Positions 18,988 to 28,800 of a stretch of DNA of 64,000 bases are shown piece after piece (position 1 is the stretch's first letter; every line of letters begins with the position of its first letter). The position numbers and the translations under genes are program-made. The DNA is from Chryseobacterium daecheongense (GTDB lineage Bacteria > Bacteroidota > Bacteroidia > Flavobacteriales > Weeksellaceae). Under the pieces are notes generated by a model, which did not search any database, was not told where the DNA came from, and was given only the letters and a program-made list of their open reading frames with translations. The stretch covers positions 3,410,001-3,474,000 of the forward strand of contig CP115858.1 of assembly GCA_027920525.1 (NCBI GenBank). The letters run 5' to 3'.

Positions 18988-19842
18988 TTATTTTTGTGTT
19001 GAAAGCAGCTCTTGAACCTTCTGTTCAAGTTTTTCAATCTTTGCAGATTGGATTTTTAAAACTTCATTTTCATCCTGAAGCAGCTTTAGTTGTATTGCCT
19101 GATGCTTTATTTGTTTATTCTGTTCAATTGAATAAAGAGTTAGTTCTTCTATCTTTTCAAGAAGTTTGGAATTCATCTCAGCAACGTTAATCCCGTTTTC
19201 AAGTACCTCCTTAGCCGTTGGAATGTTAGGCAAATGTCCTTTTTCATGAATATGTTTTTCAACATCCTCTAAAGATCTCAGTGGGTATTCTTTTTTAAAC
19301 ACATAATCTGCCCATACATTAGCTTTTACTTCAACTTCTTTAGCCTTAATTTTACCATCAAATCTGGCAATAGCATTGTTGAAGAATTTTACCCAAGTTC
19401 CGTTATAAGCGTCTTGAATACCGAAATACGTGGAGCCATCATTACCATCATTAGGCTGAGCAATAATGATATTGTGGCTTTGCCCCAGGTTTCTAAGAAC
19501 GGTATCTCCAATTTGCCCGCCCCAACAGCCCGAGCACCCTGATTTTCCAATCTGGAAAGAGCCTAATGAATTTGCAATTTCAAAAGCAGGATTGTCTTCC
19601 TTATAGATTCTGAAATAAGCTTCACCGCTTCCTCCGGGATCATTAATTCCTACTTTTACTACTCCATTTGGAAGAATACTCATTACTTTTGTATTATTCG
19701 TTTTAAAAACCAGAGGTTGATTGTCTGTAGTTCCAATGAAATTACTAGACGGATTAGTCCCTGAGTTTCCAGTAAGATTCCAAGATTGGGCAAAAGCCAT
19801 AGAGGATACGGCTATCAATAGCGGTACAAGTTTAGTCTTCAT
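18988..19842 (-). CDS. Fibre-like exported protein with C-terminal coiled coil (copy 1)
   Basis: The 284-residue protein has a signal peptide (SMAFAQ) and a start WNLTGNSGTNPSSNFIGTTD shared with its paralogue at 27835-28689. The middle region is variable and contains CSGC. The C-terminus carries the motif WADYVFKKEYPLRSLEDVEK...GHLPNIP, followed by about 60 residues of coiled coil (LLEKIEELTLYSIEQNKQIK). Proteins of this shape are common in Bacteroidota and are often called tail-fibre-like, though no phage genes are nearby. It is the first gene of module 1. A role as surface fibre or adaptor for the RHS protein is a guess from position. Confidence 0.72.
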   Translation of the reverse strand: MKTKLVPLLIAVSSMAFAQSWNLTGNSGTNPSSNFIGTTDNQPLVFKTNNTKVMSILPNGVVKVGINDPGGSGEAYFRIYKEDNPAFEIANSLGSFQIGKSGCSGCWGGQIGDTVLRNLGQSHNIIIAQPNDGNDGSTYFGIQDAYNGTWVKFFNNAIARFDGKIKAKEVEVKANVWADYVFKKEYPLRSLEDVEKHIHEKGHLPNIPTAKEVLENGINVAEMNSKLLEKIEELTLYSIEQNKQIKHQAIQLKLLQDENEVLKIQSAKIEKLEQKVQELLSTQK

Positions 19843-19957
19843 AAGTTGTTAATTTTTATTAAATTGTAAAACGTGATATAATTTATATTGATTGAAATTA
19901 TTTTTTAAATGAGTTTTGAAAAACTCTTTAAAAGTAGAATAAACAATATTTTTCTCA

Positions 19958-20021
19958 TTCAAAGATGTAATCATTTGAATTATCATACAAATAAATACTA
20001 TATAGATTCATAAATTTATAT
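19958..20021. repeat. 64-bp non-coding element upstream of module 1 (copy 1 of 2)
   Basis: This 64-bp stretch matches 28801-28864 with about four mismatches. It begins TTCAAAGATGTAATCATTTGAA, which contains TTCAAA/TTTGAA arms, and ends in ATAAATTTATAT. Each copy lies about 115 bp upstream of the first gene of its module, so it may hold a shared promoter or operator. The rest of 19843-20213 is AT-rich with nothing recognisable. Confidence 0.6.
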
Positions 20022-20210
20022 TCATGTTATGCTCTTATAATGATTTAATAGGATGGATTCAGTATTAAAAAGAAGTTTCGGATGGAATCGTAAAAAAAGC
20101 CGAAGGAGAATTCTATTTTCTTTTCCTGACTAATCTGGTTAATATATATCTAAAATTAACTTTATTTGATAACGTAAAATACTTTATTATAAATCAGATT
20201 AAAACTAATA

Positions 20211-20243
20211 AAAAAACCGGTACAGAAATTTCTGTACCGGTTT
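20211..20243 (-). terminator. Terminator of module 2, built on a perfect 30-bp palindrome
   Basis: Positions 20214-20243 are an exact palindrome with arms AAACCGGTACAGAAA and TTTCTGTACCGGTTT. On the minus strand the hairpin is followed by a T-run, closing the operon that ends with the lipoprotein gene at 20250-20645. Confidence 0.87.
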
Positions 20244-20249
20244 AGCTAT

Positions 20250-20645
20250 TTATTGACTTTTTTCATTACAAAATTTATATATTTTATTTCCGGAAAATTT
20301 AATCAATATAGTGTCATTTTGAGGCCTCCGATATTCAATCCTTTTAAGATACACCTTGTCATCTTCTGCAGATTGTGGGATTTTTCCAAATCTATAGGAT
20401 TCAATTTCAACAGGTTCTAACAATTTATTTTTAAAAGAAACATAAATAGAATAAATGTTCTCTCTGTTGTAAATGGTATGGACTCCAATTTCAACATAAT
20501 TTTTCTTACTTTGTGATTCTAAAACCTCAAAATAATTTTTATCTTTCTTGAGATTATCCAGGCTTTTATAGCTCTCAAAATTTGTAGATACACAGCTTGT
20601 TGTAAAAAAAAGTATCGTTAAAAGGAAAATTTTCTTAATACCCAT
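20250..20645 (-). CDS. Small lipoprotein overlapping the end of RHS 2; candidate immunity protein
   Basis: The 131-residue protein has a lipoprotein signal (FTTSC, Cys18) and no domain I recognise. The mature part is polar with predicted beta character (YVEIGVHTIY, IYSIYVSFKN). Its start overlaps the last 11 bp of RHS 2, which suggests translational coupling. It occupies the same position as the 157-residue lipoprotein after RHS 1 but is not similar to it. By analogy with polymorphic toxin loci it is a candidate immunity factor for the HExxH domain of RHS 2. This rests on position and on the matched variation, not on sequence. Confidence 0.6.
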   Translation of the reverse strand: MGIKKIFLLTILFFTTSCVSTNFESYKSLDNLKKDKNYFEVLESQSKKNYVEIGVHTIYNRENIYSIYVSFKNKLLEPVEIESYRFGKIPQSAEDDKVYLKRIEYRRPQNDTILIKFSGNKIYKFCNEKSQ

Positions 20646-23600
20646 ACATTTTATTTCTATAATGTTGATAAATTGATTCTGCTTGGCTCTCGTTAGTTCC
20701 TATAATTTCATAAGGATTACCCTTCATAAATAACTGTTCCCATATTCCTCTAGCTTGAAAATTACCCCAACCTTGTCTCTGAACCTGGAAGATATGACCA
20801 AATTCGTGCCCAAAAGTAGCGGGACTTGTAAAGGTACCTGAAGAACCAAAAGTGGCTACATTATTTCCCCATGTCACCTCTCTTCGATAATTTTCAATGG
20901 GTTGTCCTTTTCCTTCCTTATCTAATAGTCGGGCAATGTATGGCTGTGCTAATTGGTATAATCCACCACTTCTCCAGTTTACATTTTCATAACCTACGCC
21001 ACTTCCTTTTGAAATTTCTTTAACATACTGCAATTGTTCATCAGAAGGTTTATAAGTTGCACCAAATGTCATGATCATAAAGCTAGATTGTGCAGCTCCA
21101 TTTATTGCCCCGTTCTCAAATCCGCCTTTTACCCCTAACCATACATTTTCACCTCTGAATAAAGCTGAGAACCCTCCGGATATAGATCCTGTGATTCCAT
21201 ACCTTAAAGAGCTATGTAAGATTTCACCCACTGCATTTTTGGTCCATCCTAACAATCCCTTTCCACTAACACCATTCCATCCAGGTAATTGAGTACCAAC
21301 AAAAGCTCCGATAACAGAAGCACCAATAGTAGCTACATCTATTTTGCCATCTTGTAAAAACATTGTCGCCATGTTTGAAAGAAGATCCCATGTTCCGGAA
21401 TTAAGCATGAAACTGCTTGTACTAAATAAGGCTGCACCGAGCCCATTTAATCCACCGGATATTGCGCCAGCAATAGCTCCTCCAATTATTGCTCTTCCAA
21501 AACCACTCCAGCTCCAATTTCCTGTAATTAGTCCTTTTATAGAATATGCTGCAGCTGCTACACCTGCACCAACTATTGCTCCATAGGCTGCTCCTATAGC
21601 AACTTTGATAAGTATAGGAACTAAAAATTGTAAAAATTCTCCACTTGGGTCATTAAACATTAAAGGATTATTTAATACATAACCATATTTATTATAATTT
21701 TGAGTATTATAAGGATCTTGTATGTTTTCGTCTGCATTTAAGAATCTCCTCAATAAAGGATCATACAATCTTCCATTCATATGAATGATTCCTACTTCAG
21801 CAAAATGTTCGTGGCTGGTGTAGCCTCTTTCTACTAATAACGAAGTATTGTTAATAACATTTTTATCTGTAATTATTGCTCCACTTCCAATTTGAAGATG
21901 AGTGAAGTTACCCCAAGCATCAAAATGTCTTTGTTCTACTTTATTTCCTGCTTCATCACTTATAGCCAGAACACTTCCTAGGTAATCTTTATGTAAGAAT
22001 TTATATGAGCCATTTGATTCATTATAATTTTTTAAATAAACAAAATTGCTTTCATAAGGAGTTCCTCCAATGTAAAGTACGTGCTTTTCTTTTCCGGTTG
22101 TATTATCTACTACTATTTCAAAGCTTCCATCTTCGCTATAAAATTTAGTGAAATTACCATTACCATTCGAACCAAAATTACCACCGTATGTAACTCTTTG
22201 TCTCATGCTTGTTAAGCCATACTGAAAAGCGACATCTCCTTTTTCCCCATCAATGAATACAGGATCGTTATTTTCATTATAAACAACTGTTTGAATCAGA
22301 TCATTGTTATAATTCTGACTGCCCGCTGCATTTAATGTCATTCCAGTAGGTTGATAAATTTTAGCGGAATTTTCATATTTAATGGTTCCTATCTGATCAT
22401 TTTCTACAATTCTACCTTTAATATCATAAGTATTTCTATTAGTAGATGGTTTGACACCAGTTACAGGATTGGTCCAATTTACTAATCGGTTATTGTCATC
22501 GTAATCAAATGATTCTACAATGTTAAAATCACCTCCGGTAGTTCTGCTTTTTAGCTCGTTTTTCACGGCATCAAAAGAATAGGAAAGTTGTAAAATACCC
22601 GATTTAACCTGTGAAGAATGATTTACATTTGTTAAAAAACCATTATTATCATATGTATTAACAATATTCGATTCTCCAAGTTTTGATTGTAAAACCTGTC
22701 CTTTTGCGTTTACCGCTTGAAGCTGCCAAAGGATTTTTCCTGAATTTTTATCTTTTACCTGATATAGTTCTCCGTTCCAGTCACTGTAAACATTTTCTAT
22801 ATTTACTTTTGTCATTGTCCCAGAAGAAAACAAACTTTTTTCATAAGATATTACTCTCGACTTATCGTCGTATGTAATTCCTTTATTTATATAGTATTTT
22901 CCATTACTGCTTTCCGACGAAGAGATCAATCTTCCTTGTGGATCATATAATAGATTTGAGCTATAGGCTTTTCCATTGGATGTTCCACCTTTAGATATAA
23001 CTCTTCCTTTGTCATCATAGGTAAAAGTAATTAGTTTATTGGTCGACTGGCCTGCATCTAAAGTTGAAATTTCCTTTTGAGAAATAATTTGACCAAGATT
23101 ATTGTACGAATATTCTTTGGTCCCTTTCGGACTTATCATTTTTTTGATTTGTCCAAACCCGTCATATTCGTATTTATAGATTCCGTTCGAAGGATCGTTA
23201 TATTCAGATTTCCTCCCCCATACATCGTATTTAGTTTTTACAATATTTTGTCCATATATTGCTTGTACCTGTTCTTTAGCTGCATTATATATGAAATTGA
23301 TAGTACCTCCTTTATCTGTTGTAGATATTACATTTCCTAAGGGATCTGTAGTTTTAGTAGTTGTTCTACCGTAGCCATTAAGCTCTTTTACCGTTGTAAT
23401 GTTTCCAGAAATAGTAGTTTCGATTTGTCTACCATTGAAGGTTGTTACCGTTGTTTTTGCTGGGAAAACGGTGTCATCATATTGTATACTGTTCCATTTG
23501 TCAGCAAATGATTGTCCTTCAATATAGGGTTCACTTTCTCTGGTTTTTCTACCAATAAGATCAAACCAATATTCTGTAGATATGATTTTATTCTGGTTGA

Positions 23601-26600
23601 ATATTTTAACTGAATTTTGATAATTTTCGTTGAGCTGATTTCTGTACGAAATATTTTGATTCCCATCTGGATAATAGGTCGTTATCTTTCGGTTTTGAGT
23701 ATTATTAATATGCTGATACTGGTAGGTAGTAGTACCTTGAAGATTGTTTTTAGATTTAACAATTTTTCCCCAATAGTCATAATTATTAGTGGTTGTATTA
23801 CCTAAAGGATCGGTTTCGGTTAATACCTGCCCCCAATCATTATAGGTAATATGGGTATCTAGACCAAAGTTATCTGTTTTTTTTATGATAAATCTTCCAG
23901 TAGGATCATATTGAGCTTTCGTGTTTTGGATTTGAGAATCTACACTATTGGTAACCGTTTTTTCAATAATGTTTCCAAATCCATTATAATTATAGGTTTC
24001 CGTAATATAGCCAGTATTATCTCTATTCCATTTTCTCAAAGTTTTTAAAAGATTGGAGTCATAGGTATACTCTTCCTTATTAGTAATTACACTATTATAT
24101 GAAGAAACATTATTGCTTAATATCTTAGATGCCGGACGACCAATGTAATAATCTTTTCCTACACCATTAGGATTATGAGTATAGGTCATTTCAGAATTGG
24201 TTATTGCAAATCCATTATTAATATTGGTAACAGAATTATTTGGCAGATAATATTCGCCATATGAAGTATTTTCTGTGATAAGATTATTTGTCAAGAAATT
24301 TTTCGATTTCGTAACATTGGGTAGAATTGCCGTGACAATTTTCGGTTTATCAGAGTCGGCTATAGTTGTTACTAATTGTCCATTTAATAATTTGTCAATT
24401 TTATATGATGTAGATTTGAAACTAAGTAGCTGAGTGTTGTTTTCCGAAATATCCGCAGGAAAAATTTTTGTCTCATCATTAGTTCTTATAGACCATTCTT
24501 TAATAGGAAGACCTTCGTTTTGAGGATCTGTCTCAATTCCTGACCAAACTTTAGTATTTTCATATCCATTGGTGTACCAAGTTGATCTTGCTATTTGATT
24601 ATACCCAGTGATACCTTTACCTTGTAGATGCCCAGTCATTCCTCTATAACGGAAATCTTGAGTTCGTCCGATCTTCTCTAATTGGGAGACTACAAATGTT
24701 TGATCAACTCTTTCTAGTGAAAAATATGGATAAAACTCCTTTTTAGTTTTTCTGTAAAAATTAGGATTGACATCAGGAACAGCTTCTAGATATTTTACGT
24801 AAGTGATAACGTTGGCATCTTGAGTAATTACCTTAACTCTTGCAAGTTCTGAAATAGGAGTCTGAGGTCTAATTTTCATTAAGACGTCTTCCCTGAATAT
24901 AAATACGTCATAATAATTGTTATTCGATTTTAAAGGAACGGTAACGGGAATATATAAACTTGTATTATAAATGTTTTGTACCCATCCTTGTGTACTGTTA
25001 TATTCAAGTGATGATGCAAAGCCTGGAGAACCATCCATCATATTTCCATTGGACATTTTCGATGTCATCGTAAAGCCAAAATTTCTCCAGCCGTTAGATT
25101 GCATATTAACATCACTATACGAAAATACTTGTATAATATCTGATTTTCCGTCCTTATTAAGATCCCCAACACTTAGAAAATACTCTTTTAAATATCGGCC
25201 ATCAGAGCTTGAATTTCTTTTTTTATAGCCTAAAAAATTTTGTTTAAAATAATTATTAAAACTTTTTCCTGTTCCGATATAAAATCTCCAATCCTCTAAG
25301 CCTGTGCTTTTAATACCTGTAGGTATTGCAAAATCAATTTTTCCATCACCATTATAATCTCCATATAGAACAGGAAACTCGTTGTCTTTAGTCTCAACTA
25401 AATTATCTGTAAATTTAATTTTTTTAAGATATTGATTAGGAGCTGTTTTTATGAATTCAAAAACTGTATATGCATTATTGGATACATTAATGATATCTAT
25501 TTTTCCATCTCCATCAATGTCAATATATTTTTGATTGGTATATGAACTTTCGTTAACTCCTGTTTCAAGAGTATAGGAGGAAATAGGATTATTGGAATTT
25601 TTTAGATCCACAATGTAGTTTCCGATAAAATCAGTATTGCAAATGGTTTCTACACATTTGATTGGTCCAATTATCCCATTTTTAGAAGTAGGATCAGAGT
25701 TAACTGAAGGATCAATACAGTCTGGATTAGTTATTGTAATACATCTGCGTGCATTGAGTGTAAGAAAGATATCAGATATCCCATCCCCATCTACATCACC
25801 TTCACTTAAATTAGCTTGTAGTGTGCATTTTTCATCGCCTACATTTGTGCAATTTGCCAAATCATATACTTGTTTTTCAAATGTTTTTACAAAGGCGTTG
25901 TTTTTAAAAATGTAACCTGTAATTTTTCCATCTTCATATTGTACAATACCATTTCCATTGTGGACCTGGCCTTCCTCGTCAAGTAAAGTATTAACAATGA
26001 GTGCTGTGGAATTGAATGTTTTATTAGGAGTTACAGTGACAAAACTATCGTTAAAGGCACTTAATCTTATATTGCCATTATTGAATATGAAATCTACATA
26101 AGAATCTCCATTTAAATCCCCAGTAAATTTTATATTATTATAATCAGCATTCGAGTAATCAGCATTCGCGATTGCCGGTCCTGTTGGTGCAGGATATTCA
26201 AATTTTATTGGATTTGCCGGTTGATTATTTGCATTGTATTCTGTAATCTTATTAATAAATTGGTAGTTTGTACCGTTCTTAAAATAATCAAATACATATT
26301 TTTTGAATTGGTTCCCTTTTGATTTTACAAGTATATCTTTTAGTAATTTACTTTGAACATACATGGTTCCAGGCCCATTTATATAAGCTCCCTCGACAAA
26401 ATCTCTGTCTATATAATTGAAGACAATTTCGTTAATAGGGGTTGTATTTAAATCTTGATTTCCTCCCCAGGTAATAGATGTAACAACTGCAACATTTTCA
26501 GATTGTGCATAATTATATGTAATATAATTTCCTTGAGAATCTTTCCACTTTACAATATTAAATTCCATCCGATTCGTAGAATCGTTTGTTCCTCCGTACC

Positions 26601-27288
26601 ATGCTTGGGAACCATCCTCAAACGTTACTTCCCAAGATTGAGGTTGTTTCCAGTTTGCGATGTTTCCAATTGATTTAATTTTTACATTAGAGTATTTTTC
26701 AGTAACATACTCAGCTCCGTCCTTACCATACTCTCCTGATTTTAGAATGAGTCTTTGCCCATTAAAACTGTAATAATCTGAATAATCTAGTTGGACACCA
26801 CTGGAAATACCATCTTTTTCGATGTTTTTTCCAACTCTTGAAATGGCGGTTAATCCGGATAGGGTCCAGCCATAGCCGGCAATTCCATTTCCTGAATTAC
26901 TTAAATATACCAGACTTATGTTTGGCGATACATTTTTTATCCCTGGCGGTAAAGCAATTGGTAGTGTAAATTGCAGTTGACCACCATTAGTAACGTCTAT
27001 ATTTCCTTTGGTATCATCGTATTTAAGAGTTGATGAGTCAATTGTCCCATAAGGATTATTAGCTCCTGCTTGGGAATCTGTAGGTCCCCCACCTGGATTT
27101 TCAGTAGAAGGCCCGATCTTTGCCACAAAAGGATTTGAAGTGCCGGAGGAGGCCTTAAACCCTTGAGCCAAGACAACGGTTTGCGGATCCTGTACTGTTC
27201 TTGATGTACTTTCCTGCTGATAGAGTATGGTCTGGGAATAGCCCAAAACCGAGCAGAGGGAAAGTACCAATGATGAAAGAATCTTCAT
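20635..27288 (-). CDS. Giant SpvB/FG-GAP/RHS polymorphic toxin 2 with HExxH C-terminal domain
   Basis: The 2217-residue protein is a paralogue of RHS 1. The first 72 residues are identical, including the signal peptide. The SpvB-like domain follows, then a diverged FG-GAP region (about 390-715; DLNGDSYVD, DGDGISD, DIDGDGKID, DLNKDGKSD). YD repeats start near 1100, with a core ending in DPSG at 1880-1883. The hydrophobic Gly/Ala-rich linker differs from RHS 1. The unique C-terminus contains HEFGH (His2161, Glu2162, His2165) followed by NESQAE (Glu2200/Glu2204), the spacing of a zincin metalloprotease with a downstream Glu ligand. Proteolytic activity is an inference. The stop overlaps the start of the lipoprotein gene. 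Confidence 0.88.
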   Translation of the reverse strand: MKILSSLVLSLCSVLGYSQTILYQQESTSRTVQDPQTVVLAQGFKASSGTSNPFVAKIGPSTENPGGGPTDSQAGANNPYGTIDSSTLKYDDTKGNIDVTNGGQLQFTLPIALPPGIKNVSPNISLVYLSNSGNGIAGYGWTLSGLTAISRVGKNIEKDGISSGVQLDYSDYYSFNGQRLILKSGEYGKDGAEYVTEKYSNVKIKSIGNIANWKQPQSWEVTFEDGSQAWYGGTNDSTNRMEFNIVKWKDSQGNYITYNYAQSENVAVVTSITWGGNQDLNTTPINEIVFNYIDRDFVEGAYINGPGTMYVQSKLLKDILVKSKGNQFKKYVFDYFKNGTNYQFINKITEYNANNQPANPIKFEYPAPTGPAIANADYSNADYNNIKFTGDLNGDSYVDFIFNNGNIRLSAFNDSFVTVTPNKTFNSTALIVNTLLDEEGQVHNGNGIVQYEDGKITGYIFKNNAFVKTFEKQVYDLANCTNVGDEKCTLQANLSEGDVDGDGISDIFLTLNARRCITITNPDCIDPSVNSDPTSKNGIIGPIKCVETICNTDFIGNYIVDLKNSNNPISSYTLETGVNESSYTNQKYIDIDGDGKIDIINVSNNAYTVFEFIKTAPNQYLKKIKFTDNLVETKDNEFPVLYGDYNGDGKIDFAIPTGIKSTGLEDWRFYIGTGKSFNNYFKQNFLGYKKRNSSSDGRYLKEYFLSVGDLNKDGKSDIIQVFSYSDVNMQSNGWRNFGFTMTSKMSNGNMMDGSPGFASSLEYNSTQGWVQNIYNTSLYIPVTVPLKSNNNYYDVFIFREDVLMKIRPQTPISELARVKVITQDANVITYVKYLEAVPDVNPNFYRKTKKEFYPYFSLERVDQTFVVSQLEKIGRTQDFRYRGMTGHLQGKGITGYNQIARSTWYTNGYENTKVWSGIETDPQNEGLPIKEWSIRTNDETKIFPADISENNTQLLSFKSTSYKIDKLLNGQLVTTIADSDKPKIVTAILPNVTKSKNFLTNNLITENTSYGEYYLPNNSVTNINNGFAITNSEMTYTHNPNGVGKDYYIGRPASKILSNNVSSYNSVITNKEEYTYDSNLLKTLRKWNRDNTGYITETYNYNGFGNIIEKTVTNSVDSQIQNTKAQYDPTGRFIIKKTDNFGLDTHITYNDWGQVLTETDPLGNTTTNNYDYWGKIVKSKNNLQGTTTYQYQHINNTQNRKITTYYPDGNQNISYRNQLNENYQNSVKIFNQNKIISTEYWFDLIGRKTRESEPYIEGQSFADKWNSIQYDDTVFPAKTTVTTFNGRQIETTISGNITTVKELNGYGRTTTKTTDPLGNVISTTDKGGTINFIYNAAKEQVQAIYGQNIVKTKYDVWGRKSEYNDPSNGIYKYEYDGFGQIKKMISPKGTKEYSYNNLGQIISQKEISTLDAGQSTNKLITFTYDDKGRVISKGGTSNGKAYSSNLLYDPQGRLISSSESSNGKYYINKGITYDDKSRVISYEKSLFSSGTMTKVNIENVYSDWNGELYQVKDKNSGKILWQLQAVNAKGQVLQSKLGESNIVNTYDNNGFLTNVNHSSQVKSGILQLSYSFDAVKNELKSRTTGGDFNIVESFDYDDNNRLVNWTNPVTGVKPSTNRNTYDIKGRIVENDQIGTIKYENSAKIYQPTGMTLNAAGSQNYNNDLIQTVVYNENNDPVFIDGEKGDVAFQYGLTSMRQRVTYGGNFGSNGNGNFTKFYSEDGSFEIVVDNTTGKEKHVLYIGGTPYESNFVYLKNYNESNGSYKFLHKDYLGSVLAISDEAGNKVEQRHFDAWGNFTHLQIGSGAIITDKNVINNTSLLVERGYTSHEHFAEVGIIHMNGRLYDPLLRRFLNADENIQDPYNTQNYNKYGYVLNNPLMFNDPSGEFLQFLVPILIKVAIGAAYGAIVGAGVAAAAYSIKGLITGNWSWSGFGRAIIGGAIAGAISGGLNGLGAALFSTSSFMLNSGTWDLLSNMATMFLQDGKIDVATIGASVIGAFVGTQLPGWNGVSGKGLLGWTKNAVGEILHSSLRYGITGSISGGFSALFRGENVWLGVKGGFENGAINGAAQSSFMIMTFGATYKPSDEQLQYVKEISKGSGVGYENVNWRSGGLYQLAQPYIARLLDKEGKGQPIENYRREVTWGNNVATFGSSGTFTSPATFGHEFGHIFQVQRQGWGNFQARGIWEQLFMKGNPYEIIGTNESQAESIYQHYRNKMYGY

Positions 27289-27326
27289 ATTTTCTTGGTT
27301 GTTAGTAAATTGTTGTGATTAAAAGT

Positions 27327-27827
27327 TTATCGTTTTGTAATATTTTTGCTAAAGACCCTGCCGTCTTTTAATGTAAAGTGTAAAACATATACACCCCATT
27401 CGTAATTGGACATGTTAATTTTTAGCTGCTTATTTAATCCCGGAGTATTCTGTTGTTGGAATTTCCAGTGAACCGTACTGTGCTGGTAAAGAGAAACGGA
27501 TTCTATGAGTCCGTCTACTTCATCGGTCCAGTCTATAGTAAGGAAATCATTCACAGGAACAGGATACAGCCTGATCTGTTTCCAGAATGCTTTTTCATCC
27601 AGAACCGGTTGTTGCTTGATCTCAGCGATGGTCTTTACCTCTTCAGCTTTAGGTTTTTCTTCGGTCTTAGCCAAATTTTTTAAGTCTTCAGGTGCTTTTT
27701 TACCACTCACATCTGTCCCTCTGTATCTTTGGTTTCCGGCTTCGTCATACTTGAAGTAGACTTCGGTTTGTGAGAATCCGAAAACACCAATCAACAAAGA
27801 AAATAAGGAAAGTAATTTTCTTTTCAT
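27327..27827 (-). CDS. Small T9SS-sorted protein with a YD-like motif (copy 2)
   Basis: The 166-residue protein differs from copy 1 (18480-18980) at only two residues: V/A in the Lys/Glu linker and R/K four residues before the last Arg. Both DNA and spacing to the flanking genes are conserved (7 bp after the fibre gene, 38 bp before RHS 2). It has a signal peptide, KYDEAGNQRYRG, and a T9SS type A sorting domain. The strict conservation next to strongly diverged neighbours points to a common component used by both RHS proteins, or to recent gene conversion. Confidence 0.8.
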   Translation of the reverse strand: MKRKLLSLFSLLIGVFGFSQTEVYFKYDEAGNQRYRGTDVSGKKAPEDLKNLAKTEEKPKAEEVKTIAEIKQQPVLDEKAFWKQIRLYPVPVNDFLTIDWTDEVDGLIESVSLYQHSTVHWKFQQQNTPGLNKQLKINMSNYEWGVYVLHFTLKDGRVFSKNITKR

Positions 27828-27834
27828 AGTTTAC

Positions 27835-28689
27835 TTATTTTGTTTTTTCTGAAAGAAGCAACAACAATTGTTTTTCAAGCTTTTCAATCTTATCGGATTG
27901 TTGTTTCAATGTTTTGTTCTGCTCAATAGAATATAATGTTAACTCTTCAATTTTTTCAAGCAGCTTAGCATCCATTTCTCCCAGGTTGATTCCATTTTTT
28001 TCTACTTCTCCGGCAGAAGGGATGTTTGGTAAATGTCCTTTTTCTGAAATGTGTTTTTCAACATCTTCCAATGATCTCAATTTGTAATCCTTTTTAAATA
28101 CATAATCAGCCCATCCGTTGGTTGCAGGGTTTTCCACTTTTATTTGCTCAGCCTTTATTCCTTTTCTTACATAAAAAATGAAGTTAGGGTCGCTATCATA
28201 CTGATCTGTTCCTACGGTCACTTTTCCGGTATTGAAAACCACAAGGCTGCTGGGGTGTACTGAATCTGTAAATTTTATCCTGGTGATTCCGGATGAATTA
28301 GGAGTTGAAGTGTCAGAGTTAGGATCAACTGCATTGTCATTAGGCATATGGAATTCCAGATTATGACTTCCCAAAGTTCTGATCACTGCATCTGATGCAA
28401 CAGACCAACGTGAAGCACAGCCGTTACAAAGAACTGTTGCAAGCTCTAATTTGGCTCCGTTAACGGTTCCTGCAGCAGCAGAGTTTCCGATAGCAATACC
28501 ATTGGCATAAGGTCCGTTAAATACCTTAAGTCTTTCCATGTTATTTGTTTTGATAACAAGTTCCTGGTCATCAATGGTGCCGATGAAATTAGATGGAGGA
28601 GTAGTTCCTGAGTTTCCTGTAAGATTCCAGGATTGGGCAAAAGCCATAGAAGATACGGCTATAAATAGCGGTACAAGTGTCGTTTTCAT
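27835..28689 (-). CDS. Fibre-like exported protein with C-terminal coiled coil (copy 2)
   Basis: The 284-residue paralogue of 18988-19842 has the same signal peptide and WNLTGNSGTTPPSNFIGT start. It has the same WADYVFKKDYKLRSLEDVEK...GHLPNIP segment and the same coiled-coil end (LLEKIEELTLYSIEQNKTLK). The central part is unrelated to copy 1 apart from a CxGC pair (CNGC here). It is the first gene of module 2. Conserved ends around a variable middle suggest a shared anchoring or assembly role with a variable exposed part. The function is not known. Confidence 0.72.
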   Translation of the reverse strand: MKTTLVPLFIAVSSMAFAQSWNLTGNSGTTPPSNFIGTIDDQELVIKTNNMERLKVFNGPYANGIAIGNSAAAGTVNGAKLELATVLCNGCASRWSVASDAVIRTLGSHNLEFHMPNDNAVDPNSDTSTPNSSGITRIKFTDSVHPSSLVVFNTGKVTVGTDQYDSDPNFIFYVRKGIKAEQIKVENPATNGWADYVFKKDYKLRSLEDVEKHISEKGHLPNIPSAGEVEKNGINLGEMDAKLLEKIEELTLYSIEQNKTLKQQSDKIEKLEKQLLLLLSEKTK

Positions 28690-28800
28690 GAATTGTTAAT
28701 TTTTGTTAAATTTTAAAACGCGAATATAATTTATATTTGTTTAAATTCTACTGATTTAATATTTTTTTTAATATATTAAATATTGAAGAATTATTTCCTG

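Noticed and set aside
18988..28689. Fibre-like proteins taken as signs of a prophage
   Set aside because: No capsid, terminase, portal, tail or integrase genes are present. The proteins have signal peptides and are followed by T9SS and RHS genes.
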